A stretch of DNA of 64,000 nt. It comes from Mycolicibacterium gilvum. GTDB lineage: Bacteria > Actinomycetota > Actinomycetes > Mycobacteriales > Mycobacteriaceae. The stretch spans positions 1,426,001-1,490,000 of the forward strand of contig NZ_UGQM01000001.1 in NCBI RefSeq assembly GCF_900454025.1, read 5' to 3'. The notes below the pieces were generated by a model. It was not told the DNA's origin and searched no databases. It was given only the letters and a program-made list of their open reading frames with translations. The position numbers and the translations under genes are program-made. Positions 35,450 to 42,923 of the stretch are shown here, piece after piece; within the stretch, counting starts at the first letter, position 1; every line of letters begins with the position of its first letter.

Positions 35450-35497
35450 TCGCACTTTGTCTGCTGGAATGCAAGTTCGGCGAAGCGGGCCAGGGGG

Positions 35498-36277
35498 TCA
35501 GCCCTTGCGCAGGATCTTCGCCGCCAACTCGCGCATCTCGCCACTGGTGGACGCCAGGATCTGGCTGCGGTTCTCCAGGTGCAGCGCGGCCTCGAGGCTC
35601 GACGCCTCGATGTTCGCCCACAGCACCTGCTTGGTCGACTCCACACCGAATTTCCCGTAATTGCACAGGGTTTCGGCGATCGCCAACGCCTCGTCGACAG
35701 GAGTGTCGCTCACCCGGGACACCAGCCCGAGTCGCAGTGCCTCGTCGGCGGCCACCGTGCGCGCCGTCAGGATCATGTCGAACGCCACTCCCGCGCCGAC
35801 GATGCGCGGCAACGTGTAGCTCACCCCGATGTCGCATCCGCCGAGACCGAGCTTGATGAACTGCGTGCAGAACCGCGCCGTCGGCGCCGCTACCCGAATG
35901 TCGCATGCTGCCGCGATGCCGAGCCCGCCGCCGTAGGCCACACCCTGGACCGCCGCGATCACGGGCTGGCGCAGTCGGTGGATCTTCGCGGTGAGGTCGG
36001 CGATGCGCTCCTGCCACCGCATCCCGGACCGCGGGAACTCGGTGCCGCCGCCGGTCTCTTCCGGATTCGGGGCGCTCAGATCCAGCCCGGAGCAGAACCC
36101 GCGGCCCGCACCCGTGAGGACCACGGCGCGGCAGGCGTTGTCCCGGGCGAGTGCGTCGAGTTCGGCATGCAGTGCCTCGACCAGCTCATAGGACAGCGCG
36201 TTGAGCTTGTCGGGCCTGTTCAGGGTCAGGACGGCGATTTCAGGCGTGGGCCGGGCGACTTCCAGTACCGAGGACAT
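35498..36277 (-). CDS. Enoyl-CoA hydratase/isomerase
   Basis: Crotonase-fold protein of 259 aa. Motifs: LNRPDKLNALS, oxyanion-hole segments GAGRGFCSGLDL and VQGVAYGGGLGIAAACDIRVA, and FIKLGLGGCDIGVSYTLPR. The position usually holding the first catalytic Glu is Gly or Cys (LGGCD), while D remains in the second segment, so activity may be isomerase-like or altered. Convergent with the SDR (repeat A2 and IS30 between). Next to the TetR/desaturase genes, suggesting a fatty-acid role. Confidence 0.88.
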   Translation of the reverse strand: MSSVLEVARPTPEIAVLTLNRPDKLNALSYELVEALHAELDALARDNACRAVVLTGAGRGFCSGLDLSAPNPEETGGGTEFPRSGMRWQERIADLTAKIHRLRQPVIAAVQGVAYGGGLGIAAACDIRVAAPTARFCTQFIKLGLGGCDIGVSYTLPRIVGAGVAFDMILTARTVAADEALRLGLVSRVSDTPVDEALAIAETLCNYGKFGVESTKQVLWANIEASSLEAALHLENRSQILASTSGEMRELAAKILRKG

Positions 36278-36286
36278 GCCGCCACG

Positions 36287-36973
36287 TTAACCGCTGCGCC
36301 ACCCGGCCACGCCGACAGTGATCATTCGCAGTTGTTTGACCGCGGTGCGGCGGATTTCGTCGACGCTGGCGGTGTCGGTGACGTCCTCCAGCTGCTCGGC
36401 GATCGCGATCATCGAGTTGACGAACACGCTGGCGAGGATGTTGAGGTCTTCGCTGCTCCACGTGTTCAGGGCGGGGAAGCGGGCCAGGTCGATCGCCAAT
36501 TCTGAAGTGATCAGCCGGATTTCGGTGCGAATCGCGTACCGCAGGACGGTGACACCGGTGGAGCGTTCCCGTCCGATGAAGCGCCAGTGCTCACGGCGCT
36601 GTTGAACACCGTCGATGAGGATGTCGACGGACGATTCGATGACGCGGTTCGGATCGAGCTTGCCGGCGCGCGCGCCGCGCAGCATCTCACGCAGGCTGCG
36701 GAACGATTCGTCGATCAGGACGAGGCCGAGCGCCTCCATCGAGTCGAAGTGTCGGTAGAAGGCGGCGGGGACGATGCCGGCCTCGCGCGTCACCTCGCGA
36801 AGGCTCAGAGCGCTGAAGCCACGTTCGGCCAGTAGGTGCAGGGCGGCGTCGACGATCGCGCGCCGGGTCGCTTCCTTGCGTTCCTCGCGCGACAGCGTTT
36901 CCCGCGAGTTGCCGTCTTTCGAGCGAGAACGGCTCGAATGCCCCCTTCGTGAGCTGGGCGTACGACTGTTCAC
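36287..36973 (-). CDS. TetR family regulator, FabR/DesT-like
   Basis: 228 aa. The N-terminal ~30 residues are basic and disordered. The HTH is SREERKEATRRAIVDAALHLLAERGFSALSLREVTREAGIVPAAFYRHFDSMEAL. The REAGIxxxxFYRHF sequence is that of the FabR/DesT group, which senses acyl-CoA saturation and controls desaturases. The only suitable start is GTG 36973, which lies inside a palindrome (36968-36983). Divergent from the ferredoxin-reductase/desaturase genes, which it very likely controls. Nine bases before the enoyl-CoA hydratase start, so possibly co-transcribed with it. Confidence 0.88.
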   Translation of the reverse strand: MNSRTPSSRRGHSSRSRSKDGNSRETLSREERKEATRRAIVDAALHLLAERGFSALSLREVTREAGIVPAAFYRHFDSMEALGLVLIDESFRSLREMLRGARAGKLDPNRVIESSVDILIDGVQQRREHWRFIGRERSTGVTVLRYAIRTEIRLITSELAIDLARFPALNTWSSEDLNILASVFVNSMIAIAEQLEDVTDTASVDEIRRTAVKQLRMITVGVAGWRSG

Positions 36974-36983
36974 TGTGTGAAAC
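36968..36983. promoter_or_regulatory. Candidate TetR operator 1
   Basis: GTTCAC-TGT-GTGAAAC, an imperfect inverted repeat covering the TetR start codon; its half-site TGTTCAC is shared with operator 2. Confidence 0.5.
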
Positions 36984-37034
36984 CTACCACACGCTGCGGA
37001 GATCTCTTGACGGGACCCCACCGCGGCGCGCACG

Positions 37035-37050
37035 GTGTACACATGTTCAC
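37035..37050. promoter_or_regulatory. Candidate TetR operator 2
   Basis: GTGTACA-CA-TGTTCAC, inverted halves differing at one position. It resembles the FabR/DesT operators known from proteobacteria and covers the ATG at 37043 of the ferredoxin reductase, so binding would block a leaderless or short-leader start. Confidence 0.5.
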
Positions 37051-38107
37051 TGAAGTTCTGACCAAGCGCTCGCGACGTTTCGCGCTGCTGGACCTCCTCA
37101 CGGGTCCGCACGGCGTCGACCGCTACACCGAGCTGGTCGACCCCACCTGGACGCGCGGAAATGCGCGCGCCAAGGTCGTCGGGGTGCGGCGCTCGACGCC
37201 GCGAAGTGTGACGCTCACTCTTGCCCCCAACCGGGCCTTCGACGGCTTCCGCGCCGGCCAGCACATCAACGTGTCGGTCGAGATCGACGGACGTCGCCGT
37301 ACCCGCCCGTATTCGCCGGCCAACGCCGAAGGTGAGGCCAACATCGAGCTCACCATCGGACGCCATGACGGCGGGCTGGTGTCGACCTACCTGTTCGACC
37401 ACGCTCGGCGCGGAATGGTCGTCGGTCTGGACTCGGTCGGCGGCGATTTCGTTCTGCCCGCCCGTCCGGCGGAGAACATCCTGTTCGTCTCGGGCGGCAG
37501 CGGCATCACCCCGGTGATGTCGATGCTGCGCACCCTGCGCGCCCGGCGCCACGCCGGCCAGGTGACGTTCGTCCACTACGCACGGTCGGCGGACGAGGCC
37601 TGCTACCGCGCCGAACTGGCTGTCATCGCCCGCGAAATGCCCAATGTGACCGTGCTGCACGGCTACACCCGGGTGGCGACGGACAGTGACCTGGACGGCC
37701 GCTTCGGTGCGGGGCAGTTGCCGGCCGGCGTGACCCACGCCGACGCGGTGTACGCATGCGGGCCGCCGGCGCTGGTCGACGCGGTTCGGGAACTTCACCC
37801 GCACGCCGAGTCGGAGAGCTTCGTCCCGCCGGTGTTCACCGCGGACGAATCCGGCGGTGGCACCGTCAGTTTCACCACCGCAGGGGTTGACGTCGTCGAT
37901 GACGGGCGACCTCTGCTCAACCAGGCAGAAGATGCCGGCCTGGCTCCCGAGAGCGGATGCCGTATGGGGATCTGCTTCTCGTGCACCCGGCGCAAGACCA
38001 GTGGCGTCGTACGCAACGTCGTCACCGGTGCCGTGTCGTCGACGGAAGAGGAGGACGTGCAGATCTGCGTGTCCGCCGCCGTCGGTGATGTCGACATCGA
38101 CCTGTAA
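37043..38107 (+). CDS. Ferredoxin reductase (FNR plus C-terminal 2Fe-2S), desaturase partner
   Basis: 354 aa redox protein. A ferredoxin-NADP reductase-like FAD domain (RTRPYSPAN near residue 90) and NAD(P) domain (FVSGGSGITPVMSML) are followed by a plant-type 2Fe-2S domain (CRMGICFSCTRRK, then QICVS). It matches the M. tuberculosis Rv3230c type that supplies electrons to the DesA3 stearoyl-CoA desaturase, and a desaturase follows 92 bases downstream. ATG 37043 fits the family start; GTG 36977 would add 22 residues across the operator. Confidence 0.92.
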   Translation: MFTEVLTKRSRRFALLDLLTGPHGVDRYTELVDPTWTRGNARAKVVGVRRSTPRSVTLTLAPNRAFDGFRAGQHINVSVEIDGRRRTRPYSPANAEGEANIELTIGRHDGGLVSTYLFDHARRGMVVGLDSVGGDFVLPARPAENILFVSGGSGITPVMSMLRTLRARRHAGQVTFVHYARSADEACYRAELAVIAREMPNVTVLHGYTRVATDSDLDGRFGAGQLPAGVTHADAVYACGPPALVDAVRELHPHAESESFVPPVFTADESGGGTVSFTTAGVDVVDDGRPLLNQAEDAGLAPESGCRMGICFSCTRRKTSGVVRNVVTGAVSSTEEEDVQICVSAAVGDVDIDL

Positions 38108-38116
38108 CCCCAACCC

Positions 38117-38180
38117 CCGCCGAAATTGCATTCCAGCCGCGGATTTACGAGAGAACCCCGTCGCACACGCAATCTCGACG
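38117..38180. repeat. Palindromic repeat family A, copy A3 (degenerate right arm)
   Basis: The left arm CCGCCGAAATTGCATTCCAG (38117-38136) is intact. The right arm (38166-38180) is only partly preserved. It lies between the ferredoxin reductase and the desaturase, upstream of the desaturase ribosome-binding site (GAGAGGAG). Confidence 0.7.
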
Positions 38181-38199
38181 ACATCGAGAGGAGCAAGGC

Positions 38200-39306
38200 A
38201 TGACCGAGTTACTCGAAACCACACCGCAGCGGACGATCTCCAAGACCGTCGCGGGCAAGACGATCACGATGACACCCGACCAGCTCGACGCGTTCGGGAA
38301 GGAACTCGACGCTCTGAAAGAGAGCGTCATCGCCGACCTCGGCGAGCGTGACGCCACCTACATCCGCCGGATGATCAAAGCCCAACGCGGACTGGAGATC
38401 GGCGGGCGGGCACTGCTGTTCGGCGGCATCTTCCCTCCGTTCTGGCTCGCCGGCACGACGATGCTGGGGTTGTCGAAGATCATCGACAACATGGAGATCG
38501 GCCACAACGTCATGCACGGCCAGTACGACTGGATGGGCGACCCGGCGATCTCCAGCAAGGGCTTCGAATGGGATACCGCGTGCCCGGCCGACCAGTGGCG
38601 GCACTCCCACAACTACATGCACCACACCTACACCAACATCGTCGGGCTGGATCGCGACATCGGCTACGGCATCCTGCGGATGAGCTCCGACCAGAAGTGG
38701 CGCCCGTACTACCTCGGTAACCCGGTGTATGCGTTCCTGCTGATGGTGCTGTTCCAGTACGGCGTCGCGCTGCACGAGATGGAGAGCGAGAAGATCGCCG
38801 CGGGCGAGATCACGCTCACCGACAAGCGGGAGATCCTGCGCGAGATCTGGGCCAAGACGAAGCGTCAGACGCTCAAGGACTACGTGGCCTTCCCGCTGCT
38901 GGCCGGTCCGTTCGCGCCGTGGGTGTTCGCCGGAAACCTGACGGCCAACCTGATGCGCAACGTGTGGTCGTACATGATCATCTTCTGCGGCCATTTCCCC
39001 GAGGATGTGCAGGAGTTCTCGATCGAGGAGACCAAGGCCGAGACCCGCGGACAGTGGTACTTCCGGCAGGTCCTCGGATCGGCCAACCTGACGGGAGGAA
39101 AGCTCTTCCACATCCTGTCCGGCAACCTGTCCTTCCAGATCGAGCACCACCTGTTCCCGGACATCCCGGCGTTCCGCCATGCGGAGATCGCGCCGAAGGT
39201 CCGCGAGATCTGCGAGAGGTACGGCGTGCCCTACAACACCGGACCGCTGCCGCGTCAGTTCGCGTCGGTGGTGCGCAAGATCGTCAAGTTCGCGCTGCCG
39301 TTCTGA
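38200..39306 (+). CDS. Membrane fatty-acid (acyl-CoA) desaturase, DesA3-like
   Basis: 368 aa integral membrane di-iron desaturase. The three histidine boxes are HNVMHGQ (near residue 105), HSHNYMHH (near 140) and QIEHHLFP (near 312), with hydrophobic helices between. It most likely introduces the delta-9 double bond in stearoyl-CoA, using the ferredoxin reductase upstream. It is shorter at the N-terminus than M. tuberculosis DesA3. Start ATG 38200 has a good ribosome-binding site. Probably repressed by the divergent TetR. Confidence 0.93.
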   Translation: MTELLETTPQRTISKTVAGKTITMTPDQLDAFGKELDALKESVIADLGERDATYIRRMIKAQRGLEIGGRALLFGGIFPPFWLAGTTMLGLSKIIDNMEIGHNVMHGQYDWMGDPAISSKGFEWDTACPADQWRHSHNYMHHTYTNIVGLDRDIGYGILRMSSDQKWRPYYLGNPVYAFLLMVLFQYGVALHEMESEKIAAGEITLTDKREILREIWAKTKRQTLKDYVAFPLLAGPFAPWVFAGNLTANLMRNVWSYMIIFCGHFPEDVQEFSIEETKAETRGQWYFRQVLGSANLTGGKLFHILSGNLSFQIEHHLFPDIPAFRHAEIAPKVREICERYGVPYNTGPLPRQFASVVRKIVKFALPF

Positions 39307-39392
39307 TCTTCCGCCGAAATTGCGTTCCAGCACGCCTCTTCTCGGGCGGATTCATACGGTCAGTGCAACATCCGTTGAATGGAGGAGTTGCT

Positions 39393-40658
39393 ATGCCGTC
39401 GGGAGTGGCTGTTGGGTGGCCGGTGAAGCGGGAGTTCTTTGATCTGGTCTGTGACGGGATGCCTACGACCGAGGCATCGCTGGCGGTGGGTGTGTCGCGA
39501 CGGACTGGATGGTTCTGGTGGCGCCAGGCTGGCGGGATGAAATTACGCAAAGGTGGTGATGGGCTCGGCGGTTTGGCCGATGCCGGCGATTTGGAACGTC
39601 CGGGTGGGCGCGGGCGCAGACTCAGCTTCGCGGAACGCTTTGAGATCGATCGCGGCTTGCAGGCAGGACGCAGTTATGCCGAGATCGGCCGTGAGCTGGG
39701 CCGCGACCGCTCGGTCATCGCCCGGGAAGTCAAGCGGAACTGTCTGCCCGACGGTCGTTACCACGCACTGATGGCCCATGCGGCTGCCAGCCAGAAAGCC
39801 CGCCGGCCCAAGACGTTCAAGCTCGACAACCCCGTGTTGTGTGCGCTGATCGCGGGGTGGATGGATGAGGGGTGGAGCCCCAAACTGATCTCGCAGGTGT
39901 TGGCCGAGGTCTACGCCGGTGACAAGCTGATGCAGGTGAGTCACGAGACCATCTACCAATGCTTGTACGTGCAGACGCGCGGCCAGTTGCGCGCTGACCT
40001 GCATAAATGTCTCTCAACGAAACGTCAGGCCCGTAGCCCGCGAGGGCATCGTGGCCGCACCGGGGTTTATGACCCGGACACGATCTTCACCATTAGCGAC
40101 CGCCCGGCCGAGGCCAATGACCGGGCCGTGCCTGGCCATTGGGAAGGTGATCTGATCCTGGGCGCTCGTCATGGCAGCGCCATCGGCACCCTGGTCGAGC
40201 GTTCCACCCGGTTTGTGATCTTGCTGCATCTGCCGGTCGATCACACCGCCCAATCGGTGGCGGCAGCGATGATCGAGGCTATGGGCGAACTGCCCGCCCA
40301 TCTACGGCGCTCGATCACCTGGGACCGGGGTAGCGAGATGGCCAGCTGGAAACACATTCAGATGCAACTGAACTCGCCAGTGTTCTTCTGCGATCCTCAT
40401 TCGCCGTGGCAGCGCGGCACCAACGAGAACACCAACCGGCTCCTGCGGTTCTGGTTCGAGAAGGGCAGCGACCTCAGCGTGCACACACGAGACGACCTCA
40501 ACATCGTCGCGGCGAAACTCAACAACCGACCGCGACCCACCCTCGACCTCGACACACCCGCACAGCGCATGGCCGCCCTACTTAGCCTCGATCCACCGGT
40601 GAGCTGTCGGTGTGAAGTCGATTTCGATTGTGTGCGTTGGGCCCGGGGTGTGCCGTGA
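39393..40658 (+). CDS. IS30-family transposase with altered C-terminus
   Basis: 421 aa. The first 398 residues equal the intact transposase at 34196-35401, including both HTH regions and the DDE residues. The last three residues (QAA) are replaced by 23 residues read from the inserted IS1380-family element (beginning LDPPVSCRCEV). The catalytic core is whole, so activity is possible, but the right end of its own element is now 1.7 kb away. Confidence 0.9.
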   Translation: MPSGVAVGWPVKREFFDLVCDGMPTTEASLAVGVSRRTGWFWWRQAGGMKLRKGGDGLGGLADAGDLERPGGRGRRLSFAERFEIDRGLQAGRSYAEIGRELGRDRSVIAREVKRNCLPDGRYHALMAHAAASQKARRPKTFKLDNPVLCALIAGWMDEGWSPKLISQVLAEVYAGDKLMQVSHETIYQCLYVQTRGQLRADLHKCLSTKRQARSPRGHRGRTGVYDPDTIFTISDRPAEANDRAVPGHWEGDLILGARHGSAIGTLVERSTRFVILLHLPVDHTAQSVAAAMIEAMGELPAHLRRSITWDRGSEMASWKHIQMQLNSPVFFCDPHSPWQRGTNENTNRLLRFWFEKGSDLSVHTRDDLNIVAAKLNNRPRPTLDLDTPAQRMAALLSLDPPVSCRCEVDFDCVRWARGVP

Positions 40659-42256
40659 GGTGGGTGTGTGTGATGGCCCGATCTCGGTATCGGCTTGTTC
40701 CTGTGGGTCTTTCGTCTCGTGCGGGCGGTTGGGGTTGCTCTGTTAGGCCAGCAGTGGCCGGTTTCGGCCAAACAGACTGTGGAACAGGGTGTTCCACGCG
40801 GTTTCCCAGGGCCAGTTGCGTGGCAGGTGCAGGGTCAGGCGTCGGGCCGAGGAGGCGATGCGTGCCGGCACGCTGATCAGGGTGCGGCGGATGGTGCCGG
40901 TGCGGGCTTTGGCCAGCGCTGGTCCGGTCAGGGTGGCCGCGGCGCGGGTGAGGTTGAACGCCATCGCTGCGCACACCAGCCAGGCGGCGTTGGCGCCGAA
41001 TCGCCCCGAGGGCAGATGGGCCAGAGCAGAGTCTTTGAGGTCGGCGTGGACCTGCTCGATGAGCGCGTGGCCGCGGTGGGTCTTGTCGGCGGTGACGGTA
41101 TCGAGGTCGGTGGTGGTGAAGAAGGCATGGAAGCGCCAGGTGTCGAACAGGGTGGTCTGCCCCTCGCCGCTGGCGGGGTTGAGGTCGGGGATGCGCCGCA
41201 CCACCAGCCTGCCGGGGATCTGCTCGCTGGTTTTGCGGGAGCTGAACGCGGTGAAGTCGATCTCGGCGACCTCGGCGCGCGAGATCCAGCGCTGGGTGTT
41301 CTCGTCGTAGATCGCGTCGGTGTACTGGATCGGGATCCAGGCGTCCTCGGGTATGGCGGCGATGGCGGCTTTGACTTTTGGGTCCAGGCGCACGGTGATC
41401 GACACGTCGGCACCACCGCGCAGAGCAGCCGCCACGGTTGGGTAGCCGTAGAACGCCGAGTCGGCTCGCAGCAGCGGCCGGGTGGCTGCCGCCGAAGAGC
41501 GCAGTCGTGTCACGGTGGCCAGCGTGTCGCCGACGATGCGGGCAGCTCCACGTGCTGATCCGCAGGCGCCTTTGCGTAGGCGTTGGCCGCAGATGATCGG
41601 TGCACCATGCTCAGTGGTGAGCGTGGCGATCAGCGCATTTAACCCACGGACCCCGGAGTATCCGTAACCAGATCCCTGTTTGGTGTAGCCGTGCACTTCG
41701 ATGATGGTGTCATCGAGATCAACACACACCGGACCGTCAACACCGGCCAGCACCGGAGTGCGTTCGTGCAGACCGGCCAGCAACCGCGCCGCCACGGCGT
41801 CGAGTTGGCGGACATGACCGAAGCTGAATTCGCGCAGGAACGATCCCAGCGTCGACGGGGCGTACGGGCGGTCGAACACGGTGCCCATCGCGCCGTGGCG
41901 CAGCAAGGCCATGTCATCGATGCTGTCAGCACCAGCTACCATGCCCGCGACCAGCGACAAGACTTTCGCCCCGGCGTTGGCGCCCTTGTCGGTCGGCACC
42001 GTGATGTGCTCATCAGCCAGGCTGCTCAACCCGCACTGATGAGCCAGAGCGGCCATCGGGACCAGCCCGGCACACGACACCAGATTGGGGTCATCAAAGC
42101 GGGCTGACGCCACAGGACGAGTGTGAGATAGTTGCATCTACGAGATGCCCTTCGTTCTGACCGAATGTGATCCTAGACAAATCCCATTCTTTCACCGCGA
42201 CAGGGCATTTCGTTTTTACAACCCGCCCCAACTCCTATTCGATCGGTGGATCAAGG
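40586..42256 (-). mobile_element. IS1380-family insertion sequence (1671 bp)
   Basis: Inserted near the transposase stop of IS30 copy 2. Terminal inverted repeats are CCTCGATCCACCG at the left and its inverse with one change at the right (CGGTGGATCAAGG). Target duplication CTTAG lies at 40581-40585 and 42257-42261. The length is typical for the family. One transposase gene is on the minus strand. Confidence 0.92.
40743..42137 (-). CDS. IS1380-family transposase
   Basis: 464 aa. DDE-type domain with D in VCVDLDDTIIEVHG, D in LLRADSAFYGYP and E in HALIEQVHADLKDSALAHLPSG, the last being the IS1380 C-terminal signature. It appears complete, from MQLSHTRPVASARFDDPNLVS to FGRNRPLLA. The element also holds ~150 bases of non-coding end on each side. 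Confidence 0.94.
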   Translation of the reverse strand: MQLSHTRPVASARFDDPNLVSCAGLVPMAALAHQCGLSSLADEHITVPTDKGANAGAKVLSLVAGMVAGADSIDDMALLRHGAMGTVFDRPYAPSTLGSFLREFSFGHVRQLDAVAARLLAGLHERTPVLAGVDGPVCVDLDDTIIEVHGYTKQGSGYGYSGVRGLNALIATLTTEHGAPIICGQRLRKGACGSARGAARIVGDTLATVTRLRSSAAATRPLLRADSAFYGYPTVAAALRGGADVSITVRLDPKVKAAIAAIPEDAWIPIQYTDAIYDENTQRWISRAEVAEIDFTAFSSRKTSEQIPGRLVVRRIPDLNPASGEGQTTLFDTWRFHAFFTTTDLDTVTADKTHRGHALIEQVHADLKDSALAHLPSGRFGANAAWLVCAAMAFNLTRAAATLTGPALAKARTGTIRRTLISVPARIASSARRLTLHLPRNWPWETAWNTLFHSLFGRNRPLLA

Positions 42257-42426
42257 CTTAGCCAAGCCGCATAGCCGTGGCGCTAGCCGCTTGACTTTGC
42301 GTCGCACTTCGCCTGCTGGAATGCAATTTCGGCGGGTGAGGGGGCCCGGGACGTAGGCCTTGTGGCGGGGGTCGCCCCGTGGTGAGGTGTCCCGTGGGTC
42401 GGGACCTCTGTACGGAAGGAACGTTC

Positions 42427-42852
42427 ATGCGTGCTGCGTTGGCGGCGATGTCGGTAGTGGCTGCGGGTGCTGTGGGTGGAATGGGTGTCGCGTGGGCCCA
42501 GCCGCCGGTGCCCAGCGCCGGGGAGTTGACCTCCGAGCTGCAGCAGGTACTGAACACCGGGACGCCGACGGAGGTGCGCGCGGCGAAGCTCGCCGGCGGT
42601 GACGCCGCCGTGCCCACCGCGGACAACATCGCCAACAGGCTGAACACCTACGGCGGCATGATCAACTGGCGGGTCGAGAACCCGGTGCTCAACGGCGACC
42701 AGTTGGACGCCCAGATCGCCGTCACCATCCCCATCTGGGGGACCAAGACGCACAACATCTACTGGGTCGAGCAGGACGGCGCATGGAAGCTGTCCAACCC
42801 GTCGGCGTGCGTCATCGCCCGCGACGTGGCCGGAGTCGACTGCACGGTCTAG
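42427..42852 (+). CDS. MTB12-like low-molecular-weight secreted antigen
   Basis: 141 aa exported protein. A signal peptide (MRAALAAMSVVAAGAVGGMGVAWA) is cleaved before QPPVPSAGEL. The mature part follows the mycobacterial MTB12/CFP-2 fold: LNTGTPTEVRAAKLAGG, ADNIANRLNTYGGMINWRVENPVLNGDQLDAQI and WVEQDGAWKLSNPSACVIA. NTF2-like; precise function unknown. ATG 42427 has AAGGA upstream. Convergent with the DUF559 gene across repeat A5. Confidence 0.85.
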   Translation: MRAALAAMSVVAAGAVGGMGVAWAQPPVPSAGELTSELQQVLNTGTPTEVRAAKLAGGDAAVPTADNIANRLNTYGGMINWRVENPVLNGDQLDAQIAVTIPIWGTKTHNIYWVEQDGAWKLSNPSACVIARDVAGVDCTV

Positions 42853-42860
42853 CCCGGTTT

Positions 42861-42923
42861 CGCCGAACGTGCATTCCAGCAGGCCGTTACTCGCACTTTT
42901 CCTGCCTGGACGCAATCTCGGCG
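42861..42923. repeat. Palindromic repeat family A, copy A5
   Basis: A 63-bp copy with the typical loop TTACTCGCACTTTT. It lies between two convergent genes, and its right half is the coding 3' end of the DUF559 gene, giving that protein its last 11 residues and stop. Confidence 0.85.

Larger units (their letters stand above)
34136..35482. repeat. Palindromic repeat family A, copy A2, interrupted by IS30-family element
   Basis: Left half 34136-34168 and right half 35450-35482 together make one ~63-bp family A palindrome. The left arm has CCGCCGAAATTGCATTCCAG; the right arm is its inverse with one change. The insertion lies in the loop with TCG duplicated (34166-34168 and 35450-35452). It lies between two convergent genes, as does A1. 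Confidence 0.85.
39345..42301 (+). mobile_element. IS30-family insertion sequence, copy 2, split by IS1380-family element
   Basis: Ends match copy 1. Total length is 2957 bp; subtracting the 1671-bp inner element and a 5-bp duplication leaves exactly 1281 bp, the length of copy 1. Orientation is opposite to copy 1. The encoded protein is identical to copy 1 up to the inner insertion, indicating recent transposition. Confidence 0.92.
39311..42335. repeat. Palindromic repeat family A, copy A4, interrupted by IS30 copy 2
   Basis: Left half 39311-39344 and right half 42302-42335 make one family A palindrome split at the same loop position as A2. TCG is present on both sides (39342-39344 and 42302-42304). 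Confidence 0.85.
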
